Part shown: piece by piece, positions 11,757 through 23,310 of the stretch | Position numbering within the stretch: the first letter of the stretch is position 1 | Layout: the number at the start of each line of letters is the position of its first letter | NCBI GenBank assembly: GCA_029959195.1 | Contig: CP114118.1 | Coordinates: 62,001 to 126,000, forward strand | DNA from: Dictyophora rubrovolvata | Taxonomy: Eukaryota; Basidiomycota; Agaricomycetes; Phallales; Phallaceae | Direction of reading: 5' to 3' | Length of the DNA stretch: 64,000 nt | Position numbers and translations under genes: made by a program | Notes under the pieces: model-generated | What the model saw: the letters and a program-made list of their open reading frames with translations, nothing else | Databases searched by the model: none | Told to the model about the DNA's origin: nothing

Positions 11757-12122
11757 ATGACTTCTAACACTGTTACCACCAACGCCCAAAATAAAGACGC
11801 GTTCCAGGACGCGTTTTCTACTCTTGTTGAGCACTACTTTGAGCCGGAGGAGGATAGCGGGGTAAGTTTCAGAGCATGTGTATCGTTATTGTTTCGCCAC
11901 GCTAACCACTGTACAGCCGTGCTACCCAGAAATTACCCGCCTCCTAACTCCTCAAGAAGAAGAGGAGATAATTAAAGAGTGGAGCGAATGTAGTTTGAAG
12001 CAGGTACGCGATGCACATTCCTTTTCTTCCCCAATATGTTATTGACCCATTTTTAGCTCGACATGCTATTCGACCATCTCTCCCAGTTGATAAACTCTAG
12101 AAACCAAGAGTTTAGCGTTTAG
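11757..12122 (+). CDS. Small spliced protein of 85 residues, unknown
   Basis: Not recognised. Three exons join in one frame: MTSNTVTTNAQNK..., then after an intron beginning GTAAGT near 11862 a segment PCYPEITRLLTPQEEEEIIKE, then after an intron beginning GTACGC near 12004 a segment ending NSRNQEFSV before a TAG at 12120-12122. Canonical splice sites keep the frame at both junctions, which supports a real gene. The product is acidic, helix-prone and has no signal peptide or membrane segment. It is divergent from gpmI, with about 290 bases between their starts, so they may share a promoter region. Confidence 0.6.
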
Positions 12123-12552
12123 TGTGCCTTTGTCCCCTGCTGCGCTGTCAAAATGGATTATGAGCCATGTTATGTTGCAGTAGAATAATAAAATATTATT
12201 AAACCATTTTCAGTTCCTTGTCGTGTAGACAGTGTGAGGCGTCCCATTCTGAACGACGTTGAAAGTTTATAGTGGTGGTTATCGATTGAAAGAAAGATAT
12301 CGCTTAAAATTCAGCCTAGGCGCCGGATAACCCCAAACCCGACAGCGCCAGTGTGATTAGTATCTCAATAGTGAGTGTCCCAGTTGTATTCTTTGGATCA
12401 AGAAAAGTATTACATGATGGACTCATATAATCGCCAGGATCGTCGTCTCCGTACATACAATAAAGTATATCTATCAAATCAACAAGAGGCTGCTGTCCTG
12501 AGAATCTGACTCGGAACATGTACTATTAATACTAGTCCATTCCACCCCGCGT
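12123..12552. other. Intergenic, 430 bases
   Basis: Convergent 3' ends of two genes. A 67-codon minus-strand frame at 12316-12519, ending in a hydrophobic LTIEILITLALSGLGLSG tail, is present but has no other support. Confidence 0.35.
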
Positions 12553-14349
12553 TTATTGCTTCTTCTTAAACAACTTGAAAGCATTCAGAATTTTCGTTGC
12601 CGGGTTTTTCCCCACCTTCGCATTAGAGTTGACGGATCCTTGCGGCCCATTGAGAGATTGCACTGAATCGTTAGCATTATTATTATTACCATTCAAGTTG
12701 GGATATGGGTAAGGATCAGAATTATGGCTGGTAATCGAACTCAAGTTCGCGTTCATGTTGCTTCCTAGTTGTGGAGACTGAACGTATTCATTTACCGAAG
12801 GTGACGACGCCGAAAAATGATTCAAGTTCGTAGGCGGTGGCGCTGGTGTTCTTCGTGGCGACGAGTTAGCGGATCCCAGTAATTCTGATTCTGGTCCCGT
12901 AAACGAATTCTTCAGCGGAGAAAGTGTTGATTCCTTTCTAAATCTTGCCGATTGAGCTGGATTGGCAGGTGTAGTCGAGTCTTTTCGCTGAGTGTTCGCT
13001 AGCACTGGCACTGGCGATGTGGTTTTCCTGCGCTCATTTTCCCTCTCCCTTTCGCGAGAACGATTACGGGTCGTGGCACTTGATACAACGGGTTTTGGTT
13101 GTTTCATTGCCTGTTCATCCGGGAATGAGAAAATGCTTGGAAGAGAGGCTGCTTTGGATAGTGAAAGCGGGCGAGAAGGAAATGGCGAGTGCTTTTGGTA
13201 TGGTTGCCCCTGGAATTGAGGCTGCCCAGGTAAATTGATTTGCCATGACGGTTCAGGTGTATTATTATTGTTCGTTTTATGCGATGAATCATTACTGTCC
13301 TTGACGCGTTGCACAACAGCGATCGAGATAGTACCCCATTCCTCGTTGTTCGTCTCTATATAGTCCAGGTCCAACCTCGGTCTCGGGTTATTCAATGCGC
13401 GAGGCGAAATCGCTGATTTTAGGAATTGAAAAGGCGATTCCTGAATGATTTGCGAGATGTCGATAGGCGACCTTGTGAGATAGAGTTTAAAGAAACCGAT
13501 GTCTGCGCGTTCTCCTTCGCTTAGAGCAAAGATGAAAGGAGGAAGACCGTCCGCTGTGCAACCGATGGTACATGAGGTATGTGCCGGCAATGGTTCTTCT
13601 GTATTGGTTTCTTCGTCCATTGGAGGGAAAAAGTATGGAACTTGTAGAGATATAAGACGTTGAAGAGGTATATAATAAAAGCAGCACTACAAACCTATGG
13701 ATTGTTCCCTGACGTCGAAATATAAAAGATAAGGGTAGAGTCCATAGTCGGTATCGTTGAAAATATGCATCGAATAGGCCTCTTTGGGATCAGCTGGGAT
13801 ATCGATCCGGCCGGATCTGTTCAGATTACGTCCGACAAAGTTGGTCTTTCCGGTACGCTTGTCGGCCTCGATGCGATAAAATTCAATGTTCACCAACGGG
13901 AGAAAAGCGGTTGCGTTGTTTCTCCTTCTGAAGAAATAGTTCCATCTTGCTATACCACGGAGAACGTGAGCGACAGGCTCGAGGCGAGGAGGAACGGTAT
14001 GCCTCATTCTATCGACGCCATACTTCCCAGCGTACGGATTATTGGTGAAAAAGGAGACCAATCCATCCCTCTCAAAATCGACAACAATCTCGGCACGTTC
14101 GCGCTCTACTTCGATGAAGCTTTGAGTCGGGTCATTGCACGACACGATGTTTCTCCAGATGTCGTTTACGTTCAAAACGCTTTGAAAAGTCGACGTAAAA
14201 TAAACCCGCAGCTCTTTACCGAACCCACGTTTCATTTCCCGGGCATATTTAAGATGAGCGGGTAAAGCCCGAGGAGTCTTGGGCAGCGGTGTTTTTGGAA
14301 ACTCTGAGTCCCGGCTATTATAAGAGGGCGATTTTGGGTAATTTGACAT
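12553..14349 (-). CDS. Unknown Ser/Pro-rich protein with conserved N-terminal half
   Basis: Not assigned to a family. Two exons join across an intron (about 13639-13703, GTTTGT donor, CAAG acceptor) to give roughly 570 residues. The N-terminal part (starting MSNYPKSPSYN) is a folded-looking region with FGKELRVYFTSTF, NNPYAGKYGVDRMRHTVPP, VNIEFYRIE, YSMHIFNDTDYGLYPYLLYFDV. Exon 2 continues ERADIGFFKLYLTRSPIDIS and EEWGTISIAVVQRV. The overall look is of a beta-rich module. Similar 'FFKLYLT...IDLS.I' segments occur after caspase-like domains in mushroom proteins, but no caspase domain is present here. The C-terminal third is Ser/Pro/Asn-rich, ending in a basic KLFKKKQ. No signal peptide. It is divergent from the DUP copy 1 gene. 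Confidence 0.7.
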
Positions 14350-14867
14350 CGTACAGCGACAGGGATGGCTAAGCTGGATAGCTTGTAGGCGAAAGGTCCC
14401 TTTGTTTATGTATTTTGATCAGAGAAAGATACATTATAATGCTTGAAAAACATGGAATACGTCAGGCAGGAGCGTGGCATTGTGGCAGAGAGATTACAAG
14501 TCCGCCGGGATTTGCCGGTGTGATTCAAGGTGACGGGTTTGTTCATTCATAACCATACACATCTACTAGAAAAGTTATTTGGATAAACACTGACTATAAC
14601 TTTTCGTTGTTCTTCGGCATCTGCAGGAACACAAAATGGACAACGGTGACAACTCGGAACTCGATCGACTTCGCGGTATTACCCTGTTTGGCCCTCGGTG
14701 CACACAAAGGACATGGTCCCCGAACTCTCGATAGGTTTCGAAAGCTTGTGTGGACAATCCAAAAAAAGTTTCCTTATAAAAACGGCGCGCACTTGATCAC
14801 CAACTCCTTTTTCTCTCCCGAATCCATTACCTTCTCAAAACTAAAATCGCGTTATTTGCAAGACCAA
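14350..14867. other. Intergenic, divergent promoter region
   Basis: Lies between two divergently transcribed genes. The frame of the next gene stays open back to 14607, so an upstream start or a spliced 5' exon is possible, but no in-frame ATG is found before 14868. Confidence 0.4.
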
Positions 14868-16141
14868 ATGCCCGGAGAAGAAATTGACACCGTCTCTGAA
14901 CGTCTAAACACAGGTACTGATGTTGTGGCGACAACATCGAGCTCTGAAGACGAAGGTTATTCAGGCGATTATTTTAGCGAAGAATCGGAAAACGAAAACT
15001 TTTCATTACCTCGTGAAGAAACTCATCACGTCAGGAAAGTACTAAAGCTTAGGCGTCGCCACAGGAGTTCAGATCCACCATCCGTTCCCTCTTCTGTTGT
15101 GTGGTACGACTCTGACGATTTTACACATGAATCCGAAGTTCCACCTTCAGCCCATGAAGATGGTCAACCTGAGGATAACAACTCAGACACAACATTGGAA
15201 GCAACGCTCGGCGAACAGTGTCAACATCCGTGCTGTCTGAGGCCTTTGTCCGACTCTGATCATGGACAACAACACCCGTACCGATGCGCATGTGGTCCCT
15301 CGTACTCGAGATCGTCGCCCGACTCGGAGAGCGCGTCTGAACAACGAATCGAAGGTCCCCTGGAGAGCTATTTTAACGAACAGCATAGTAATGAGCTTGA
15401 AAGATTTCTCCGGTTGGGTTTTCAAAGTCCACGTCATTCCATGAGGTCGCCGGACAACAATGGGCCTCATGGTATGGTTATCAACACGGCGGAAACTCAC
15501 TACGATATTTGGGATCCCCAGTCAAGGTATATACTCCTATTATATAGCCGTACCTGTTATTATATTAATAATATTGCACTATTAGCTCTCATGCAATTAT
15601 AAGTGGTTTTATCTGTTATCGCGCACTTCCATGTATGAGTTCAACAAATGAATTAACCTGGCTCTCTATTGAAACCCACACGACGTTCGGAAACAATACT
15701 GATCCAAAGTATTTCATGCTGTTGGAGAATACCACCATGAATGAGGCCACTTTTCGAAGAGCTAGCACTGGCAGTGATGGCCAGCCTTTACCCTCACGTC
15801 TTCCACAACACCGAGCTGCATCATCTCCCTTTTACAATTTCCTGTCTCCCCTATCCGTACTCCACCTTCAAGTTGAGCCTATCACATCCCAGTATGGTAC
15901 TCCAGTTTGCACGTTTTTGTTGATCTTTCCGGTTGGCGATCCATTCTTCTTTCCAACCGACCAGGTCGGTCATTTTTCCCGGAAAATCAAGATTGAATGT
16001 AAAGGGCATGTGAATATACGTGAGAGCGACGGTTGCATGAGTATCGCTCAGGTGAGCCAGACGGCAGAGGTTGTTGTACATGTGAAAAGAACTAAAGTGA
16101 TGAGAAACGGGGTTTGGATTCATTTTGAAGCTCCTGTATGA
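14868..16141 (+). CDS. Unknown protein 'DUP', copy 1
   Basis: Not recognised, but clearly homologous to the gene at 33132-34290. Two exons meet at an intron of roughly 55 bases whose donor (AG|GTATAT) lies just after HYDIWDPQS and whose acceptor is ATTAG near 15583. The first part is acidic and Ser-rich with a Cys/His cluster (CQHPCCLRPL...CACG). The conserved part is the C-terminal 110 residues: YNFLSPLSVLHLQVEPI, TPVCTFLLIFPVGDPFFFP, RKIKIECKGHVNI, SIAQVSQTAEVVVHVKRTKVM. In copy 2 the same places read ILGFLSPSSTLDLQLKPI, TQVCMFMLTLPVADPFLFP, RTIKVRVRGVIRV and ESIVEENIVVDVLKKTVLM, so the order and spacing agree. The start is the first in-frame ATG; no signal peptide or membrane helix. Function unknown. 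Confidence 0.75.
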
Positions 16142-16357
16142 TTACTGTTTTAGAAGTCTTATAATATTTTACAATAAAACAATATGTAAACTCTACTGGT
16201 GTTGTTTTAAAGCAAACAAAGTGCGATATATGAGTATATGCACTGACAGATAACAGATTCATGACCACTGGCATGCATGGAGATATGTACGTGAATTAGG
16301 CTCCGAGTCTCGTCTCATTCAGCTAAACGGGCTGATGAGACCGTGCATATGTCATCA

Positions 16358-16619
16358 GCCCGTTGTCCTTTTACTTTCCAGGACAACATACGGGCAAAGT
16401 TTATAATGTCTTACAAAGCCTTATAAAGCCTGGTCCGGACCGTATTGGCACCCGGGGTGACGCCCCTGATGTAACTCGTACAGTACTTTTAGTTTACTAA
16501 TGCGTGAGATAATTACAGTAATATGCATTAGTAAACTAAAAGAGTACGGCGGCCATAACACGCCAGGCTTCAAACCTTGTCCGTATGCTGTCCTAAAAGG
16601 TAAAAGGGCAACGTCGGGC
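16358..16619. repeat. Foldback (MITE-like) element upstream of reductase copy A
   Basis: Imperfect terminal inverted repeats: 16358-16402 pairs with 16571-16619, both starting GCCCG and sharing TTTTAC, GGACA and CATACGG blocks. An inner inverted repeat, 16483-16503 against 16525-16547 (TTTTAGTTTACTAATGC core), sits at the centre. A separate hairpin (GGGCTGATGA...TCATCAGCCC, about 16329-16361) abuts the left end. There is no coding capacity and I cannot see a clear target-site duplication. It is absent from the matching place before copy B. Confidence 0.6.
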
Positions 16620-16673
16620 AGGTGACGTGATGTAAATGCTGGTTTCGAGGCTACACTTCAACAGGAACAGAAC

Positions 16674-16681
16674 ATATAAAG
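16674..16681 (+). promoter_or_regulatory. TATA box, reductase copy A
   Basis: ATATAAAG 70 bases before the ATG at 16751. The same box and the following AGAGTAA, GGTCAAATTCAGAAACAAAG blocks occur before copy B (31016-31025). Confidence 0.6.
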
Positions 16682-16750
16682 AGTAAAGATGTACATAGGT
16701 CAAATTCAGAAACAAAGGAAAAAACACCTTCGACTTCCATACAGGACTCG

Positions 16751-18660
16751 ATGTCTTCCACTACAGCTACTCGCAAAACTACCATGCCCTATGGTTAGCT
16801 TCTACCGCGTCTTGTCATAGATTTTATTCATATCTGACCATGATATTGACTTTAGTTAGACTGGGTAATTCTGGTCTCAAAGTCTGCAAGATTATTCTCG
16901 GGACGATGCAATATGGAAATCCCAAGTGGCAGCCTTGGACCCTCGGCGAAGAGGATGCCATAAAGCATATCAAAGCCGCGTACGTTATAATCCAAGACTT
17001 ACGAACCTCGTAGACTAAACGATTGTTCATCAGTTATGACGCCGGAATCCAAACTTTTGATACTGGTAATTATTTATTCTTCTGAGCTGTTACCATAGAA
17101 TGTCGCATTGACGTGGCACAAGCAAACGGGTATTCAAATGGAGAGAGGTAAATCTTCTCTGGACGTTTTTTAGGGTTGAAAGTTTTGACGAGGTTTTATC
17201 ACAGCGAGCGTATTCTCGGAAACGCAATCAAGGCCTTGAATCTTCCACGGGAGAAAATTGTAGTAATGACCAAAGTGACTAATCCCTTTGATATACACCA
17301 AGGGAAGTATTGAATGAATCTAATTATCTTAAGGTTTACGCAGTTGTCGGCCGCACTCCGGAAGCTGCGTTTTACGCAATCGGGCCTGGAGATGAAGCTG
17401 AAAAAAATGGTTATGTCAATCAGAAAGGCCTCAGCCGCAAAGTTGGGTTTTTTTATTACCATTGGGACTATCGTCTGATTTTTTCCCCTATCAAATAGAA
17501 TATCTTCGACAGTGTAAAGCGCAGCTTGGAAAGACTTCAACTCGATTATGTAGATGTTTTGCAGTGTAAGGGACTGAACCGTTGCTGTGGTCAAATTTCT
17601 CATATTTCTAGGCCACCGTTTTGACTATGAAACACCTATTGAAGAAACTGTGGGTGACGTGTCTTATCTGATGAGTTTATTAACTAATATATATGTTCTT
17701 CGAACAAAGATGCAAGCTTTGCATGACGTCGTGCAGGCCGGCTATGTGCGTTATATTGGAATGAGCTCTTGCTACGCCTACCAGTGTGAGTAATAAATAT
17801 CTTGCTTGTGTGTATCTTTTCACTAGTTGAATGCAGTCCACGCTATGCAAAGTGAGTTTTCGCTGTATTTTGACTAGCAAATATAACACGGAGTCTTTTC
17901 AGACTATGCCATCAACAACAAGCTGACACCCTTCATTTTAATGCAAAACCATTATTCTTTGGTATATCGAGAGGAGGAACGTGAAATGATGCCAACACTC
18001 AAAGCATGTCCCTCAGTTTTTATTGAATTTTCTTTTAAGCTAACATATATTTACGATGTGTGCAGCACTTTGGGGTTGGCTGTATTCCTTGGTCCCCGTT
18101 AGCTCGGGGTTTACTCACCCGACCTTTGAAACAGAAAACGAAGAGGAGTGATGGCGACCTGTTAGTTTCGTTGAAGATTGACACTCAGTATTTCCTAACA
18201 CATTCTGATTAGGTACTTGCAATACGAATACAAAGCTCCCTGTACTACTGATATAATCAATCGGTCAGTTGCTTCGATTCAATTATGGAGGTCAATCCGC
18301 ACTAAAAGCTGAGCTTTTTTTTTCCTGAATCAGGGTGGAAGAGATCGCCAAGAAGAAACAAATCACAATGGCCCAGGTTGCTTTGGCCTGGTGCTTCTCC
18401 AAACCGGGTAAGTGCTGTCACTGATAATTGATTATCCGTAAATATGTCATGCTGAAAGTCCTCTGAAGCGATTACTACTCCTACTGTCGGAACTACGAGT
18501 TTGCAAAACCTTCAGGAATTGATAGGCAAGTAAATGTTTTCGTGTAAATTATTTGAAGGCTGACGAGCATGTAGCTGCGCTTGACATGCGCTTGACTGAT
18601 GGGGAGGTACAATATCTCGAAGAGCCTTATCAACCCCAAGCTGTGTCGGGTCATTGGTAA
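16751..18660 (+). CDS. Aldo/keto reductase (aryl-alcohol dehydrogenase type), copy A
   Basis: NADPH-dependent carbonyl reductase of the fungal AKR9/AAD group. About fourteen small exons join in frame. Visible marks are VRLGNSGLKV, ILGTMQYGNP, the catalytic-tyrosine segment FDTANGYSNGESERILG, VVMTKV, YVNQKGLSRK, SLERLQLDYVDVLQCHRFD (with the active-site histidine), GYVRYIGMSSCYAYQF, FILMQNHYSLVYREEERE, CIPWSPLARGLLTRP, MAQVALAWCFSKP, TTPTVGTTSLQNLQELI and YLEEPYQPQAVSGHW. Reading it needs two GC-AG introns: AAA|GCATGT after MMPTLK (near 18005) and ATAG|GCAAGT near 18523. It is about 85-90% alike to copy B at protein level by eye. No disabling change is seen. Substrate unknown. Confidence 0.88.
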
Positions 18661-21055
18661 TGGGATGCACTGTCCCTTCACTTATTAATTATGGAGTCTC
18701 TTTGTCATTTGAAAGATTCTATTAACGTTGAACTTCTGGGTAATAAATAACGGTCTGAAAAAAAAACCCCCCGCAGCGAATGTCGTTTAGTAGGAGTATT
18801 AGAATCAATCACAGAAAGTGGGAGATTTCATGCTGGATAGAAGCGGTGTCTTTGTCGTATTCGCCGGTTCCATGCGGAGATATATATGTTTGAAGCCTTC
18901 TTTGAAAACAGGACGGTGGTAGTTGCTTGTGAACCTGTTGAAAAGTGACGGTTGGGTGCCTGGTTCCTGCCAGAAGTTCGGTACGCGTTGAAGGAGCTCT
19001 GGTGGTTTAGATCACTGTTACTTACGTTTTCACAAGCGATAGCATTCTTTTAAAATGGTAGTTAAAATGTGCGATTGTGAAATACACATCTGATATGATA
19101 TGGTATATCAACTTATCGTGGGAGATGAGACAAAAAAAAAGACTCTAGGATAAATGAAATCTTGCCTGATCCAACTAGGCCGAGGAGGATGAGCACAACC
19201 TGGCCAATTCCTCGGGATACTGTTGTCATTGTTATCATCGCCGTCCAAAGTCTAGACCCGAGATACCTTAGGTGCAAAGCGAAAGCTAAACTAAAGCAAA
19301 ACCTCATAAATAACCACAAGCTTATTTGTTTCCAAGGTATGTAAACTTACGGGCTGGCTGGCTTACCCCGTCGTCATCCCCAACAATCTCATTGGCACAA
19401 GTGTTTCATTGTTGTCAAATGTGCAGCAGTGACAAGGCTTTCCTCACATTGAGTGTGTGTTACAAGGGCGTGGTACCACCAATAACATGTATCTTGTTTG
19501 CTGTCCGGATCTTCAGGTACACCCTTTTTCTTCGCAATCCTCAACACCTTGCGATATACACAACTTGTTCTTTTCCAGGTTTGGGTTCCTGTTAGAATAT
19601 GAGTTACTCCATGTATCTTACCTAAGCTACCGCTTAATACTACTCACCTTTTTCTGTGTCCGCTACTGCGTCGAGCCTGGGATTCCAACAGTTCCTCCAA
19701 CACAATCCACATCCCTGTGTCATCCCCCAATTTGTGTATGCTAAGTCATCCCTCACCCCCATTCGTTGTTATCTGCATCTCTTTGACGGTTCATTTGAGT
19801 AGACCGCATGCATTCGTGTTTTCCACACTGTTGGAGATGTCTTTGCCAGGCTGTGCCTTCAGTGATGTGGCTTTTAAAGAACTTTCAGGATTGGGAGAGA
19901 GACCAAGAGCGTATACATATATACACACACATCTTCCAGGCTTGTCATTACTTGCTTCACAGATCGTATTATTACATTGAAAGCAAACTCAGCAATTACA
20001 GCGCCCATTACATAACTGGGTGGGTTCGGACCAGGAGTCATTCTTTTCCATCACCATCGAATGCAGCCTGGAGCCATGGACGTGTATATGATTTATGTTC
20101 TAATAAAACCTCCTCACCCAAAACTTCTCTTAATAATTCCCATCTCAGACGTACAGAAATATTCATTGAAACCATTAAAATGGATTTGTTATGTGACTGG
20201 AGTATACAAGGCATTCTATCGTCGCTGGGTGACATGTTGCAAAAACCTAAACAGGTTAATTAACCTAAACTAGATGTGTGAGACACACGAGGCGCAGCTC
20301 AGGATAATTAAGGGTTAATTAACCATTCAAAGAATCAACATACCTCATAGCCATCTAAAAAACCTGAATTCCTGAATTAGAGTAAATTAACCCTCTTTGA
20401 CACAAATTTGAGATTTCTTGAATTTTCAACTACAGATGAGATATACTTTTTCTTTAGTATTCAAGTTTTTAAGTTCACTCCAAGCGTATGTATGTTTTTG
20501 AAATCATTGTGTATATTGAAAATGCTGATTATATACATAGTGCAAGTTATACTACAGGTACTGTGGGTTATACTACAAGTACTACAAGTTGTATTTTAAG
20601 ACTATGAATCTATGCTATCACTACTACTACTATCTATAAGACTTAGCACTTGCTTGCATGCTGAGCCTGGGGCTCAACAGGGAGGCCAGAAAAATTTAGC
20701 TAAGTCCTCACTTTATATAAGAAATATAAATCGCACACAGACCATGGTCTTTTCCCATTGATTCAATGATATTGTGATTACCCTATGAATAGCTCCTCAG
20801 CCAATCACTACTGATGCTGAATATAACTTGTTAATTGGAGGAAGTGTCCGAAGATTAGAGTAAAACTGTATTGTCCAAGAGTTAAGAAATGATACAATAC
20901 ATTGCTCAAAAGAAAACTATTGGACAATTATTATTTGGTAGTTAATTAGACCAAAATTAGCCCCCATTCCAGAAAATTAGACACGTAAGGTTAATTAACC
21001 CCTTTTGGTTTTTGCGACATGGAGACAATCAAGATATTGACATTGAGAACGATAA
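18661..21055. other. Repeat-rich intergenic DNA, start of the transposon island
   Basis: No intact gene. The first 100 bases still match the 3' flank of copy B. A minus-strand frame at 19113-19319 holds a degenerate P-loop-like string (LGLVGSGKISF) and may be a gene relic. Several GGTTAATTAACC palindromes occur at 20251-20262, 20308-20319 and 20988-20999, and AT-rich sequence follows. Nothing else recognised. Confidence 0.4.
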
Positions 21056-21958
21056 TGTCAGGGTACACTAGCTGTAAGGTTATGCTAGTTATTCAAGATG
21101 TACGCGTGTAGAAAATAAATATAATCGAATTGTTGGATAATAACTCGTTGAAGAAAGTGAATGTAAAATAAGCTGAACCAAAAGTATTGAAGTCGAAGTC
21201 TTGTTATCGCAGCTGAGACGAACGAGAACATGTTTAATTGATAAGATAAGATAGTAAGATTAAATCGAGAATCGATTTAATCTAAAGCGCAAGCGAAAAG
21301 AATAAGATTTGAGATTTGGACAAGATTCGAGGCAACAGTGTTATATTAAAAGCTATACTACTTACAAAGGAGTCTCGCGTCATACATAGACGGCGAGTTT
21401 ACATTCTAATAAACTATACTACCGAAGGTCCACAAGTGACTGCAATGACTTAGAAATACAATAAAAGTACAACGCACGAATAAAATGAAAAGAAATAAGG
21501 CTTATCTAAATTTTCTATTGTTTTTTTGTTGGAGGGGCCGCCGGTTGAACTCTAATACCTAACACTAGCGTTGTCCCCTTATTTTTCTACATTTATCTTC
21601 GGTTCTGGTCTATTTTATTTATTTCCATATTTCTTGTATTCTATCCCATCTCTTGCATTTCCCTCTCCTTCTGTATTCCCATTTTTCCTCCAACGGGCGC
21701 TGAGCACCTGTTCTCATCAGAGCCATGGCCTAGGCCCTGGCTAAAGGTCCGGGACCGGCGTGTATCCATGCCCAGTCTGTGAACCGAAGGCCGCGTGGGG
21801 CCTTTGCCGTTTTTCATAGTATATAGTTAGTAGCCCTAGAGGAGGGATCCCTAAGTTTGTTCTCTTAGGATCCCCTCCCTCTAGGTGAGTTAGTATTATT
21901 CCTAGAATATATTTTGCTTAGGATCCCCTCCCTCTAGTCTGAGAGAGTAGCCCTGACA
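21056..21958 (+). mobile_element. Solo LTR, family A copy 1, interrupted by a nested LTR
   Basis: Starts TGTCAGGG and ends CCCTGACA, flanked on both sides by the 5-base duplication GATAA (21051-21055 and 21959-21963). Without the nested insert it is about 406 bases, like the intact copy at 26630-27034. Its 3' third carries three GGATCCC(C)TCCCTCTAG-type blocks that form a strong hairpin. It is an LTR retrotransposon fossil; the internal region is gone. Confidence 0.85.
21073..21564. mobile_element. Solo LTR, family B, nested in family A copy 1
   Basis: A 492-base unit with TGTAAGG start and CCTAACA end, inside the family A LTR and flanked by the duplicated target CTAGC (21068-21072 and 21565-21569). 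It is younger than its host LTR. Fossil with no internal coding region; orientation not determined. Confidence 0.8.
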
Positions 21959-23310
21959 GATAATCCTACTTGTCACTTCCTCTTGTCACCTATAGCACCC
22001 ACATGACACTATTGATACGTGTGCAACAGGAGCGAACAGGAAGGAAAGGGAACTAAAGGATGAGTGTGAGTCAAGGAAAATAGTGTAGGATAAGAATTGT
22101 AAATGTAGAGGAGCAAAATAAAGCTTATTTGCTTGAATTCAGACTGAGGGAAAAGCTGCGATACAAAACTAAGGAATTTTATGATATTTTTGGTCTTAAA
22201 ACTGCAGATTTTATATATATGAGTAACTCAGTGTCCGAGTGAAAAATGGAACACTTGTGATCTAAATGTGAACAAAATGAGGTAAGACCATGTGGAAAAT
22301 GAATGCATGGTCTGGAGATTGGAATTTAAGAGAAAGGAAAAGGGTTTTGCCAAGTGATTAAAATATAAAATAGGGAGAAAACATGAAAATGGAATGTGAA
22401 ACCAAGAAAAAACACGACACAGCCTTTATAATTGTCTTAGGGAACACAATGTCGGCACATATAAGAGGGATGGGCTGTGTGAGTATTGGTTATTCCAGCT
22501 CGGGTAGTACTAAGCCCAAAGCGTCAATTTCTACTGTTTCTCCTTGTATGGTATTTTCGTGTGTAATACTATAGTACTAGATGTTGTCACAGTCACTTGT
22601 AACAATGTCTAATAAGATAATAAATGCGTCGAACCTCTAACCTGTCAATATTTCTGAGCATCGACATATATACTTTCATGAACTTCAATGAGATTTACAC
22701 TGAGAAAAAATTTAAATATTTTACATCAAAAACTATTAATTTCTATTAATAAAATAATCCTTTTATCGACACCTCATTGGCCCTTATGGAGCACCCACTG
22801 TTGAACAATGCCACATCGGTCACATGACATATTGTCATCGTCAATCAGTCACATCATACCCACATGACACAACAGCCATGTCATCCCCCATTGTCGTCAT
22901 CGTCTACCACAGTGGCGACACCATTTCCTTTCTATATATCTATTTTTGAGCAGTTTTTTTTTGCCTGTCTCTCATTACACTTAAGTTTGCACTTCAGCCA
23001 TGCTTAATAGCTACCATATCACTCTATTCATCACCTACCTGTTGTCATCATCATCCAACATGACAGCCACACCATCTACCTTCAAATATCATCGCTTTCC
23101 AGCACAATTTTAGTGTCTATTTATTATCCTTGAGTCTTCATTACAGTCATAGGTGAAATATCCTTTTATTCATTCCGAACTCTTCATTGACATTGTTGAA
23201 CAAGTTCTCGAAATCCAACATCAATTTGTATATTAGAAAAAACATTTTTTATAGATGACTATATGGACAGGAGAATTTTAATGCAATGTATTCACTTCAA
23301 TTATCATCGT
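21959..23310. other. AT-rich repeat-island DNA
   Basis: No gene supported. Part (22780-23060) is rich in CACATGACA and TCATC words, suggestive of old repetitive DNA, but without defined ends. Confidence 0.35.

Noticed and set aside
12316-12519. 67-codon minus-strand frame with a hydrophobic tail
   Set aside because: Too short and lacks any other support; could be real but not callable.
19113-19319. P-loop-like string LGLVGSGKISF on the minus strand
   Set aside because: The residue after GK is not Ser/Thr and no Switch or Walker B motif follows; at best a relic.
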